Shown here piece after piece: positions 36,014 to 47,197 of a stretch of 64,000 nt of DNA; the first letter of the stretch is position 1, and each line of letters opens with the position of its first letter. The notes under the pieces were generated by a model, which made no database searches, was not told the DNA's origin, and saw only the letters and a program-made list of their open reading frames with translations. A program made the position numbers and the translations under genes. The stretch comes from Ambrosia x helenae. Lineage: Eukaryota; Streptophyta; Magnoliopsida; Asterales; Asteraceae. Where the stretch lies: assembly GCA_030844895.1 (NCBI GenBank), contig CM061233.1, positions 49,777,453-49,841,452 on the forward strand, written 5' to 3'.

Positions 36014-36850
36014 GTGTTGAGAGTTTCCAGAGGCTTAAATAGCATTTGGTATGTAGACAGTGGAGGCTCAATGCACATGACAGGATGCAGATACCTGATA
36101 AACAATTTTATCAGTCAAAGAGATGGATCTGTATCCTTTGGGAACAATGCTAAGGGATATGTGCTAGGACATGGCAATGTCTCCTCTGGCAAAATACAGT
36201 TTGACAAGGTCAATCTGGTTGAAAACCTTGAGTACAACTTGCTAAGTGTGTCACAAAAGTGTGATAAAGGATATTCTTCCTTTTTCACAAAGACAACATG
36301 CAAGATATCACCAGAAGGCCAGAAGTTGATAGAGAAGATTATTGAAGATCACACTTTGTTAATAGCCAAAAGATGTGGCAATGTCTATGCAGTGGACATT
36401 GAAAAAGACAAAGTACTGAACAACACTGCCTGTTTCTTCTCAAGGGCATCAACTTCAGAAACTGATCTCTGGCACAGGAGACTTGGCCATGTGAACTTTA
36501 AAACCATAAATAAAGTCACAAAAATGGGCTTGGTCAGAGGTCTACCCTTAAAAGTATACCAGTGTCAAGAACACTGTGTATCCTGTTTAAAGGGAAAACA
36601 GCATAAGTCCTCCTATAAGTCTATTGAAGAATCAAAAACAACTGCATGTCTTCAACTACTCCATATGGACTTATTTGGGCCTGTAAAAATCATGAGCCTT
36701 GGTAAGAAGAAGTACTGCTTAGTCATCATTGATGACTACTCAAGATTTACATGGGTATTCTTCTTATTTTCCAAGGATGAGGCTGCTGAAATCATCAAGT
36801 TCTTCATTCTACAAGTAGAGAAGCAATACTCTACCTGTCAAAACCATTAG
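36014..36850 (+). pseudogene. Copia protease, GAG-pre-integrase and integrase N-part
   Basis: Protease active site DSG within WYVDSGGSMHMTG (about residue 15). Next comes the GAG-pre-integrase/HHCC finger: LWHRRLGHVNF and HCVSCLKGKQH. The integrase begins with the first catalytic Asp (HMDLFGPV) and IDDYSRFTWVFF. The frame breaks at about 36825 (one base missing or two extra), so the second Asp and the Glu are read in another frame. A further shift separates it from gag at about 36003-36013; whether that one is programmed or damage cannot be told here. Confidence 0.85.
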
Positions 36851-38072
36851 AAGTGATAATGGGACAGAGTTCAGGAACAAAACTCTGGATGAATTCTGTT
36901 TGTCTAAAGGGATTATTAGACAATTCAGTGTTGCCAGAACTCCTGAACAAAATGGTGTGGTAGAAAGGAAGAACAGAACTTTAATAGAAGGAGCAAGAAC
37001 AATGTTAGCTGATTCTGGCCTACCTTTATACTTTTGGGCAGAAGCAGTTAACACATCATGTTATGTTCAAAATAGATTTCTTATTGTCAAGAGACATTCA
37101 AAAACTGCCTATGAAGTTCTTCATGGCATGAAGCCCCTTATCTCCTTTTTCAGGGCTTTTGGGTGTCAATGTTTCATCTTGAACATTAAGGAATATATTT
37201 CAAAGTTTGCTGCCAAAGTTGACTCAGGTTACTTTCTTGGTTATTCTTCAACTAGAAAAGCCTACAAGGTTTTTAGCTCAAGAACCAGGATAGTAGAAGA
37301 AACACTGAATGTCAAGTTCAATGAGTCAAAACCCACTCTCATTCCAGCACATCCTGCTGAACTTTTTGACCTTGACAACTTCCATTTTGGACATGAAAAG
37401 ACTGTCACTTCATCCAAACCTACTTATTATGGTGATCAAAGGTTTGATGATGAGGATCCAGCACCATGGACTCCTCAAACAGTCATTAAGTCAACTTCAA
37501 AACCATCAGAAGTTTCACAAACTTCTGATTCAACAAATACTGAAGGACAAACTCAAACATCTGCTTCAGCACCTGCAACTACTGAAGACACTGAAACTGC
37601 TGAACCAGATATAATAAACCTCAATAGTTTGTTTGAAGAACATGAGCCACCAACACATGTCAGTGGTTTACAACAACTGATCGAACACAAAGACCATCCA
37701 CTTGATCAAATCATGGGTGATATTGCATCAGGTGTTCTTACAAGAAACCAGCTTTCCAACTTTTGTCTATTCTCAGCATTTATTTCACAGTTAGAACCAA
37801 AGAAGTACCAGGAAGCCCTCAAAGACAACAATTGGGTGCAGGCAATGCAAGATGAATTGCTTCAATTCAACAAGCAACAGGTTTGGGAAATCTGTCCCTT
37901 ACCACCAAACAAGCAACCAATTGGTACAAGATGGGTTTTCAGGAACAAACAAGATGAAGCTGGTATTATATGAAAAGAACAAGGCAAGACTGGTAGTACA
38001 AGGTTACTCTCAAGAAGAAGGAATTGACTATGATGAAACCTTTGCTCCAGTTGCAAGGCTTGAAGCCATCAG
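36851..38072 (+). pseudogene. Copia integrase C-part and reverse transcriptase start
   Basis: In the 36900-37973 frame: SDNGTEF (second catalytic Asp) and ERKNRTLIEGARTM (catalytic Glu, D-35-E spacing), then a variable linker with Thr/Ser/Glu-rich sequence, and the RT entry WVQAMQDELLQF and RWVFRNK. A 1-bp shift at about 37968 moves the frame. RT then continues (VVQGYSQEEGIDYDETFAPV) to 38072, where the non-autonomous LTR element is inserted. Confidence 0.85.
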
Positions 38073-39471
38073 TGTAACACCCCAACCGATGGCGGAAACA
38101 TCGAGGTGTCACGTAAGAATGAGTATACAGTAGCACATGGTAATCAAATTGTAATTGAAATTAATTTAAAGTGCAAATATCCAAAAATGAAAATACATAA
38201 TGAGTTTTAAGTGGAAATCTAATACATCACAAAAACCAAACAAGCATAGACTTCAGTTTGTCTTCTCATGTTAATACTCTAGTCTTCATGCATCATTAAT
38301 TCCTGTTGAGTTGTAAAAATGGGGGGGGGGGTCAACTAGAAGTTGGTGAGAATACATAATCCATGTCAAGCAATTAAGTTTAAGAATAAAAGTTTAGCAA
38401 TTCATATGTCTATCGTAAGTTTAAGTCTACATGAATAAACATGAAATGTTGAATCGACATAATCAAACCTCCGACTAGTTTAGGTCCATCCCGTCATCCA
38501 TGGTTCACCTTAATAATATTTTTGAATGATAACAATCACCCGCACTCCCCATAAAAGATGGTCAACTAATCTAGGTGGGATTGTCAATACAATAGATCTA
38601 TTATTGAATATCGCCGGCTTGGCCATAGCTAATGATTATGTATTGTTGAAACTTGTTGAAACTGTTGTTGTTGTCTAAATCATGAGGCATTAAAGTTTAC
38701 AACTAGACATGTATGTAGAATTGCTTAAGTATAATGTTGCAAGTATAAAGAATTGCATAAACATGGTTACGTAAACTCACATTGGCTAAGGTGAATTATC
38801 CTCTAAGTGTTGTGAATGTATGCGAGGTGAATCCCAAAGACTCAACAACGTAGCTAGTCCAAATTGAAGAAAACGAAAAAGAAAGAATATCAAGCTTCCA
38901 ATTCGCCAATTACAAGAGCTTATAATCAAAGCTTCAATTGTAGAAGTAATAGACTATAGAAGAAAGGTATGAGGGAAAGTTTAATCGGATTGAAACAATC
39001 GATTTAGAGGTGCAAAGTATAATGGGTCATAGGTGGGTTTTTATACTAGTTTTGGAGTCAATTAGCCATTAAAATTAGTCAACACCATAAAGTAAGGTTT
39101 TATGATGAATTGACTATTTGACTAAGACTTTGACTAATCAATTTAAGGAATGTGTTAAGTTTTTTTTCTTCTGAAATACTACACAAGATGATAGCTGGCT
39201 CAGTTGGTTGTCACTGTGTGTTGGTTGGCTGTGGACGCGGGTTCGAGTCCCGGTCCACACAAATCTTTTTTGGCAATTATTTCCCTAAAACTATATTATT
39301 CTAAATTCATAATATGATTATATAAGCCCGAAAGTGACTCGAAATATTTTTAAAACGTACAAAAGTGTCGAGATACAAATAATTATTAGTTTAAGGTATT
39401 TAAAACATATATTGTTTAAAACAATACATTCTTTTTATCAAAAAAAATTAGGGGAAATTCGCGATGTTACA
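38073..39471 (-). repeat. Left LTR (3' LTR) of the second family member
   Basis: 1399 bp, TGTAACACCCCAACCGATGG at the plus-strand start, GCGATGTTACA at the end. TATA box at 39038-39045 (minus). Carries one tRNA-like module at 39189-39271. Confidence 0.92.
39189..39271 (+). ncRNA. tRNA-like module in left LTR, antisense to element
   Basis: Perfect A box TGGCTCAGTTGG (39196-39207) and perfect B box GGTTCGAGTCC (39240-39250), starts 44 nt apart, then TTTTTT (39266-39271). The T-arm is flanked by an extra pairing GTGGAC/GTCCAC. Acceptor pairing is absent. Confidence 0.6.
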
Positions 39472-39486
39472 GTCTCCCCTAATTTT
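39472..39486 (-). promoter_or_regulatory. Polypurine tract of the second family member
   Basis: The minus strand reads AAAATTAGGGGAGAC next to the LTR start TGTAACATCG. Confidence 0.7.
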
Positions 39487-39933
39487 AGGAACTTCGTCCT
39501 GAAGTTTATTTAAAAACACAGGTTTGAGGTTGATTAGGTAGAAATTAAGGCAGCTGTGGTTTGGGTTAAGGCACGACATGAATTTATAGGTAATAGAATA
39601 ATTTGTTTCGAATAATTTGGATAAGAGGTTTGAGATGTGAGTTTTAAGGATTGGATTAGGTTCGTCTGAAGTAGCAAGAAGCATAAGAATCTAGCAAAAT
39701 ACTAAACTTATGTTTTAGGAATCTTATAAGAAATGCATGAATTGATTGGCTATATGAAAACCAAATGAACTACTAAAACCTTATTAGAATTTCACACTAC
39801 CTTAACGTACCTGTAAATTCATGATTACGTTCCGGACCGCGATCACCAATTTACCTTACATTAGGGTTTTGTGTCCTTCTATGACTCTAAACACACATGT
39901 AAGTAATGCAAAATAACCTTGTGATTGAATCGT

Positions 39934-40185
39934 TTACAATGTATCCAAAAATGAGTCCAACTGTTGAGTAGGAAAAAGACTTCTACTAGTCAGTGAGTAA
40001 GAACCTCTACCGATTGTTGAGCAGGTGCGATAGCCTCTACCAGTCGTTGAGCAGGTTGTAGGGCCTCTACCGACTGTTGAGCAGGCATGATGACCTCTAC
40101 CAATCGTTGAGTAGGTTATTTGGTACTCAACTAACTGTTGAGCAAGTACTTCATCCTCTACCAGTTGTAAGATTAAGTGTACCAA
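39934..40185 (-). CDS. Small ORF over a 30-bp minisatellite (10-aa repeat)
   Basis: 83 residues. Five 30-bp units (starts at 40004, 40034, 40064, 40094 and a degenerate one at 40124) encode the decapeptide pattern CST-IGRG-xxx on the element strand. I know no protein family for it. The sister element has the repeat in degenerate length and without this frame, so coding is doubtful. Confidence 0.25.
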   Translation of the reverse strand: MVHLILQLVEDEVLAQQLVEYQITYSTIGRGHHACSTVGRGPTTCSTTGRGYRTCSTIGRGSYSLTSRSLFPTQQLDSFLDTL

Positions 40186-41089
40186 TTATTTCACACATAA
40201 ATTGCAAATTGATAATATGTACATATAAACAATCAAGTATCAAGCATAGCATGCGAGTTGTAATAGTGTTGTCCTAGACAAGGTTAATGACTCTAGGTGT
40301 GTCTATAGCAAATAGTTTATATTCCATGATTTCTGGTTTCAAATGTTCAAATATGGTAGATAGTCGAATCCTCATGTATAACTAAGGATTATGTTTGATG
40401 CAACACACAATCAAGTTTCAATAGTTTGGTTATCATGGGTAACTAGCTCATGTGTGAGAAGGTGAAGGATATGAATTTAGTTCTTGAGAGGATGATGAAA
40501 AATCTTGAAGCAGAATCAAGGTTGTGAGAGATAGTGAATGTGAAGATAGTTTATAAAGAGTTTATTTTATAGTACGGAGATTATGTAGCAGTGTAAATTT
40601 TGGGGTTTGGATCAAAGGTTATAATCAAGTGTATAAGAAAACATGATTGTGGTATATGCCAAATATTGTAAAAATTTGAACAAGTTGAAAATGAGTGAGT
40701 GTCGATGGAGAATTTAGAGACTAGATATTATTCCTATGGAAAAAAAAAATCTTATTTTCAAAATTGGTTTTATACATAAAGCAAAAGTTGTTAAATAGTA
40801 CAAGCTAAGTAGGCTTTGATTAAAATATTCCCGTTAGTTGGAGATTTCAAACATGACATTAGGTTTTGAAGATCAAGGTTCTATTAAAGTGATTTTTAAT
40901 AGTTTAAAGCATTATATAGAAAATTGTTTGTCACATCAATAAATAAACAATTGAATTTAAGTTCGAGGACATCTTTTGACAAAAAAATATGTACTTTGTA
41001 AAGTTACTAGGTAATGAAAATACAACAGGATTTAGAAATCTTTAGTTTGTGCTAAGGTATGAGGTTATAGTTTTTAAAAATATGTAACA

Positions 41090-42094
41090 CTAGCTGATTA
41101 CCCCGGGAAGGTCCCGGGGTTGAAAAATTTAATATGATTTAATAAAAAATGATAAAAGAAAAAAACCCAAATCACGAAAAGAGTAAATAGCTTAAACATA
41201 ATCAATCTTAGTTAAAAAAACATTTATTTAAAAAGTTAAAAAAATAAAAAGCATAAACCATATTAAACATAATACAGTATTAAAAGGATAACCTTCAACA
41301 TATAATCATCTTCACGTAATTTAAAATATGTTACAATTTGACTTTGACTTATATAGATGTAGAATTCATGATAAGTGTTGAAAAATATAACCATTCTAAT
41401 AATACTAATACTAATAGTAATAATTATTATTCTTGTAATTAAATAAATAAAAAAATAACTTTGCTATAAGGTGACACCATGTGTTGCAGTGTTGTGCGAT
41501 TCTTTCTCCTAGTTTCCCTTGATGAAGTATACCTATCCATCTTTAGAAGAGTAAAATTCCAATGATAGCATGGCGATTGGCTGAATTTCAACATCGTAGA
41601 TAAGAACCTGATTTAAAAGAAAAAAACATGTTTAATGAATAACCTGAACACTTTGTGCTTTTTTTTCTGTATGAACATAACCCCACAAAAATAGTCGTTT
41701 TTTTCTCCGTTTTTTATATAGCACTATGGTACTCGTTGGAAAGATAATAAAACGCTCGTTAATTTAGTGTAATTTTTTTATTTAAAAAATCTCGAATATA
41801 AAAGATATTAACGTTTAAAAATTATGGGAGGAACATAAGAGAGAAAAATTTAAATTTGTTTTTAAATTCTTTTTTTATTAAAATAACTCAATTTAATTTT
41901 AGTAATTGAAAATTGAGAGATAGAGAGATAAATTTAAAGTTTTATGTTTATCTTTTTTTTAATTAAAAAAGGAAATAATTCAAAAACACTAAAATCTTTC
42001 AATTATGATGCCACGTGGCAGTTTCATGGAGAGGTTGAAAGCACCATTGCACGCCACGTCAGCAATGTTCAATTCTTTTATATATATTAATAGA
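41090..42094 (-). mobile_element. Complete non-autonomous Helitron, 1005 bp
   Basis: On the minus strand it begins TCTATTAATATATATAAAAG (from 42094) and ends with hairpin CCCCGGGA/TCCCGGGG (41119-41101) and GTAATCAGCTAG (to 41090). The flanks are A (41089) and T (42095), i.e. insertion between A and T without target duplication. No RepHel coding; no clear captured gene. Confidence 0.85.
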
Positions 42095-42744
42095 TGTGGA
42101 GAAATGAAATAATATGATTTGGGTAGGGTGTTGAATATTTAAAAAGTGGCTAAGATGGTAAGGTGAAGTGTGATTGTGAAATCCATAGATGGTTATGAAA
42201 TGAGATTGATTTAAGCTGTAAAATTTTGAGATTTTAGAGCTTAGTTTAAGGAAAGTGAGTGTAATCATTTATTCATTAATTAAAACGAATAAACGAAAAC
42301 GTTGACTTATCAAAACTTCTAGATTCTAATAACATAGTGAAGACATGCCTTAGCCTATAAGTGAACACTCATCCCGAGAATTCCCAGGTAGGCATCCGGG
42401 TCCCTCGTCTGATTGGGATATATGCGCAATGCCAGCCTAGACAGAAAACTCAGAATACAGGCGTTCACCCTTCCAGATTGCACGTGTTCGTTATTAAAAT
42501 CTAGAACTTCGACGGGATCTTCAAAGCAGTTCAGGTTAAGACTTGAGAATCTCGTCCTATTAGTCTAAGGGTAGATCCAGCGATGGAGAGCAATCTTCTT
42601 GTAGGGACTAAAGTAAGGATAAGAAGTAGGATAGAGGATAGAAACAAGTAAGGTTGCAAGTAAAAGGAGCAAGTACTAGTTAAAATCCTATGGTTATAGA
42701 CTAGATTATTTTTTTTTCTAATAACCTAATTCCCTATAACCATG

Positions 42745-42756
42745 GCTCTGATACCA
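42745..42756 (-). promoter_or_regulatory. Primer binding site, tRNA-Met(i)
   Basis: TGGTATCAGAGC on the minus strand, three bases from the right LTR. Confidence 0.85.
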
Positions 42757-42759
42757 ATC

Positions 42760-44178
42760 TGTAACACCCCAACCGATGGCGGAAACATCGAGGTGTCACG
42801 TAAGAATGAGTATACAGTAGCACATGGTAATCAAATTTTAATTGAAATTAATTTAAAGTGCAAATATCCAAAAATGAAAATACATAATGAGTTTTAAGTG
42901 GAAATCTAATCCATCACAAAAACCAAACAAGCATAGACTTCAGTTTGTCTTCTCATGTTAATACTCTAGTCTTCATGCATCATTATTTCCTGTTGAGTTG
43001 TAAAAATGGGGGGGGGGGGTCAACTAGAAGTTGGTGAGAATACATAATCCATGTCAAGCAATTAAGTTTAAGAATAAAAGTTTAGCAATTCATATGTCTA
43101 TCGTAAGTTTAAGTCTACATGAATAAACATGAAATGTTGAATCGACATAATCAAACCTCCGACTAGTTTAGGTCCATCCCATCATCCACGGTTCACCTTA
43201 ATAATATGTTGGAATGATAACAATCACCCGCGCTCACCATAAAAGATGGTCAACGAATCTAGGTGGGATTGTCAATCCAATAGATCTATTATTGAATATC
43301 GCCAGCTTGGCCATAGCTAATGATTATGTATTGTTGAAACTTGTTGAAACTGTCGTTGTTGTCTAAATCATGAGGCATTAAAGTTTACAACTAGACATGT
43401 ATGTAGAATTGTTTAAGTATAATGTTGCAAGTATAAAGAATTGCATAAACATGGTTACGTAAACTCACATTGGCTAAGGTGAATTATCCTCTAAGTGTTG
43501 TGAATGTATGCGAGGCGAATCCCAAAGACTCAACAACGTAGCTAGTCCAAATTGAAGAAAATGAAAAAGAAAGAATATCAAGCTTCCAATTCGCCAATTA
43601 CAAGAGTTTATAATCAAAGCTTCAATTGTAGAAGTAATAGACTATAGAAGAAAGGTATGAGGGAAAGTTCAATCGGATTGAAACAATCGATTTAGAGGTG
43701 CAAAGTATAATGGGTCATAGGTGGGTTTTTATACTAGTTTTGGAGTCAATTAGCCATTAAAATTCGTCAACACCATAAAGTAAGGTTTTATGATGAATTG
43801 ACTATTTGACTAAGACTTTGACTGTTTGACTAAGACTTTGACTAATCAATTTAAGGAATGTGTTAAGTTTATTTTCTTCTGAAATACTACACAAGATGAT
43901 AGTTGGCTCAGTTGGTTGTCACTGTGTGTTGGTTGGTTGTGGACGCGGGTTCGAGTCCCGTCCACACAAATCTTTTTTTGGCAATTATTTCTCTAAAACT
44001 ATATTATTCTAAATTCATAATATGATTATATAAGCCCGAAAGTGACTCGAAATATTTTTAAAACGTACAAAAGTGTCGAGATACAAATAATTATTAGTTT
44101 AAGGTATTTAAAACATATATTGTTTAAAACAATACATTCTTTTTATCAAAAAAATTAGGGGAAATTCGCAATGTTACA
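42760..44178 (-). repeat. Right LTR (5' LTR) of the second family member
   Basis: 1419 bp, roughly 98% like the left copy by eye. TATA box at 43726-43733 (minus). tRNA-like module at 43897-43979. Confidence 0.92.
43897..43979 (+). ncRNA. tRNA-like module in right LTR
   Basis: A box TGGCTCAGTTGG (43904-43915), B box GGTTCGAGTCC (43948-43958), seven T (43973-43979). Both boxes are preserved in both LTRs while surrounding bases differ. Confidence 0.6.
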
Positions 44179-45429
44179 ATCAGGTTATTTCTGGCCTATG
44201 CCATTTCCAACAAAATAAAAGTTTATCAAATGGATGTTAAGAGTGCATTTTTGTATGGAAAGATAAAAGAGGAAGTGTATGTTTGTCAGCCACCTGGGTT
44301 TGAGGATCCTTCTCATCCTGAGTGGGTGTACAAACTAGACAAAGCTCTTTATGGGCTCAAACAGGCTCCAAGAGCCTGGTATGATACACTTTCAACCTTT
44401 TTACTCAAAAATAACTTCACAAGAGGTGCCATTGATAAAACTCTTTTCATAAAACATGTTGGAAATCATGTCTTACTTGTTAAAATATATGTTGATGATA
44501 TCATTTTTGGTTCAACAAACACAAAATTGTGTGATGAATTTAAGAAACTCATGCAATCAAAATTTGAGATGAGTACAATGGGAGAACTGCAGTACTTTCT
44601 GGGACTGCAGATTAAACAACAAACAAATGGAACTTTTATACATCAATCAAAATATGTTAAAGAATTATTAAACAAATTTTCTTTACAAGACTGTAAATCA
44701 TGTTCCACTCCCATGACACCAACCACACAAGTTGAACCAGATGATCAAGGAAAACAGGTTGATCAAACCATGTATAGATGTATGATAGGTTCCCTTTTAT
44801 ATCTAACTGCTTCTAGACCAGATATTATGTTTTCAACATGTGTCTGTGCTAGATATCAATCAGCTCCTAGGGAATCACACCTTATTGCAGTCAAAAGAAT
44901 CTTCAGATATCTGAAAGGAACTCCAACACTTGGAATTTGGTATCATGCTTCAAGCAATACCAAGTTATCAGCTTTTTCAGATAGTGACTATGCAGGGTGT
45001 AAAATGTCAAGAAAATCAACATCTGGTGGTTGTCAATTCTTGGGAAACTGTCTATTGTCCTGGCAATCAAAGAAACAAACATCTGTTGCAACTTCAACTG
45101 CTGAAGCTGAATACATTGCAGCTGCAAGTTGTACATCACAGATACAATGGCTCCAATATCAACTTCTTGATTATGGAATCAAAGAGACCAAGACACCATT
45201 GCTTGTAGACAGCAAATCTGCCATTAGCATCATTCAAAATCCTGTTCAGTTTTCAAAAACTAAACACATTGAAATCAGGTATCATTTCATAAGAGATTGC
45301 TATGAAAAAGGCAAGATTGAAGTGAAACATGTAGCAACAGCTAATCAAATAGCTGACATATTCACTAAACCCCTTGACACATCAACGTTTCAGAAGTTAG
45401 TATCCATGCTAGGGATGCTAAATTTGTAA
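44179..45429 (+). pseudogene. Copia reverse transcriptase and RNase H
   Basis: Continues the RT after the inserted element: MDVKSAFLYG (first catalytic Asp), KALYGLKQAPRAWYD, and the active site YVDDIIFGS (44488-44514). RNase H follows: DSDYAGC, KSTSGGCQFLG, SKKQTSVATSTAEAEYIA, ending at TKPLDTSTFQKLVSMLG. The last 400 codons are uninterrupted. It was part of one gag-pol polyprotein in the parent element. Confidence 0.92.
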
Positions 45430-45954
45430 GTGTTTCTCTTTATTTTTCTGCACAACTTTTTTATTTTTCACTTACATCTGTTTTCAAAAACTTGAAAAAC
45501 TTCTTAAAAGAGAGAAACTACTGATGAACAAAACATCAGTATGAGGATATTTTCTGAAAAGTGATTAACTTCTGATAAAACAACCTTCAGAAGTTATGAA
45601 TAAAGTATTTATAAGTATTTCTCATCAGCTGTTCAAAACTGCTGAAGAGAAAGTGGGAACTACTGATGAAAATAATTCTTCATCAGCAGTTTAGTCAAAA
45701 AGGGCAAATCAGACTTTTCCCACATCAGAAGTTTGACCTAGTCGGTTTAATACATCTGATAAAGAGGTTTTTAACCTAGGCGGTTTAAAACTTCTAATAA
45801 AGAAGTTCCAAGCGGTTAAAAACTTCTGATAAATATCTTTTTTCAACACTTATCCATTCAAAAACAAAAATTTCCTCCTTCTCTCTCAAGAAAGCTCTCA
45901 AACCCCTAAACCTGCAACAAAAACACTGTTCGATTTCCAAACACACAAAACCAC
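45430..45954 (+). other. Copia pol-ORF3 spacer with inverted CTGATG/CATCAG words
   Basis: Non-coding. Dense in ACTTCTGATR, CATCAGAAGTT and CATCAGCAGTTT words in both orientations, also found in the LTR. Sireviruses are known to carry conserved repeated or palindromic motifs in this region, though of other sequence. Confidence 0.6.
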
Positions 45955-46318
45955 ATGGCTTTAGTTCTTAAACAGGGACACAATCTCAGAGCCTACCTAG
46001 AAAAACAAGAAGGCTGGTCCCAATACGATGAGATCATTGATCTCGTCGTCAAATCCCAGTATTTCATCGCTCTCACAATAGACCCACCAATACATCCTGA
46101 AACTCTCAATGAGTTCTGGGCTAATGCTGAGACAGTGATGGTGGATGATGAAGTTATCTCTCTCAACTCAACAATTAAAGTGAGACAAATGGCCATCACA
46201 CCAGCCATACTTGCAAACAGACTGGGGTTGAATGATGTGAATGCCCCTGAAAAGTTTGACAACTCTGCAATCCACCTAACCATGACTGAGTGTGGTTATC
46301 AAGGTACTCTCTCACAAG
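45955..46318 (+). pseudogene. Sirevirus third ORF, N-terminal part
   Basis: 121 codons up to a solo-LTR insertion. I recognise it as the plant-copia ORF placed between pol and the 3' LTR, often called env-like in Sireviruses; its real role is unknown. There is no signal peptide or obvious membrane span. Across the insertion the frame is exactly preserved once the inserted DNA and one TSD copy are discounted. Confidence 0.65.
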
Positions 46319-47197
46319 TGAAGAAACAATAAGTATACCGGAGATTAAGACTAATCACCGGGGGGTTAATACTTATGTTGCTGTCTGACTAATCCTTTAC
46401 CCAAACCGTGATGGTAACCCGTGTGAGTATTAATGCAAGTAAGTGTATATGTGAAGTGTGTGAGAACGCAAGAGTTAAGTGGTTCGGTCGTTAATGACCT
46501 ACGTCCACTGTAAGTACACCGGAATATTATTGATAACAAGAGAGATTACAATGAGTGAGTATAGTAGTGATGGTTATTTCTGAATGAATCTACAAGGATT
46601 GCATGTAATCCTATTTATAGGCACCGCAGTGGGCTGCATGGAATGGCCCACGGGTGATACCATTGGTCTGGGCCCAACCGAGGCCCAAGCCCATGGTTCT
46701 TCTGAAAATGGCGGGAAAAGGCAGATTACTGTTGATGACGTCACGCTATAGTGTGGTCGTTGTTGTAGCCGGACACGTGGCGGATTTCTGGTGGTGTACA
46801 GTAACATCATACTTGCTACAGTGTTCAGGCTATCCATGCTGTCTGATGTGACGTCTGACAATTGGCGAGGTAATGCCTGCTGGTCACTATTCACGACAGC
46901 ATGCACAGTGCAGCCGTTCACCTTTTGTACCATCTGCCACATGTCCTTCTCCTGCTGGTGTGTACTCTGACATGGATCTTTATGAATCTTCCTTCTGCCG
47001 TTCTTTGTACTTCGTATGAGAGGTGCCAAGGGAAGATTCCGCGCGTGGTAACACGCGCGTATCAGGTGTTGTATGTTGCTTATCGTATGCTTTGGCGCGC
47101 GAGACGTGTTGATTGCCTGTCCCCGTGCGAGTGTGTTCCCGCGCCATGATCTGGCGTGGGGTTGCTGTTGCACCAGATTAGGCTCCCTATCCCTTCA
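46319..47197 (-). mobile_element. Solo LTR in the copia third ORF
   Basis: 879 bp, TGAAGAAACAATAAG...CCCTATCCCTTCA, target duplication ACAAG (46314-46318 and 47198-47202). A minus-strand TATA box (TATAAATAG, 46611-46619) gives orientation. It has no internal region. The 199-aa and 201-aa frames inside are chance or hybrid frames. Confidence 0.85.
46611..46619 (-). promoter_or_regulatory. TATA box of the solo LTR
   Basis: TATAAATAG on the minus strand followed by GATTACATGC. Confidence 0.5.

Larger units (their letters stand above)
38073..44178 (-). mobile_element. Second member of the non-autonomous LTR family, inside copia RT
   Basis: LTRs 38073-39471 and 42760-44178, target duplication ATCAG (38068-38072 and 44179-44183). 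Primer site at 42745-42756 (minus) and polypurine tract at 39472-39486, so minus strand. It shares LTR ends, leader and internal minisatellite with 17755-24269, but its LTR is only ~1.4 kb and it has no gag. A 1-kb Helitron sits inside (41090-42094). The right LTR carries an extra tandem copy of a ~20-bp GACTAAGACTTTGACT segment near 43810. Confidence 0.92.

Noticed and set aside
46574..47173. 199-aa minus-strand frame in the copia region
   Set aside because: Lies entirely in the solo LTR defined by TG...CA ends and ACAAG duplication; no recognisable domain.
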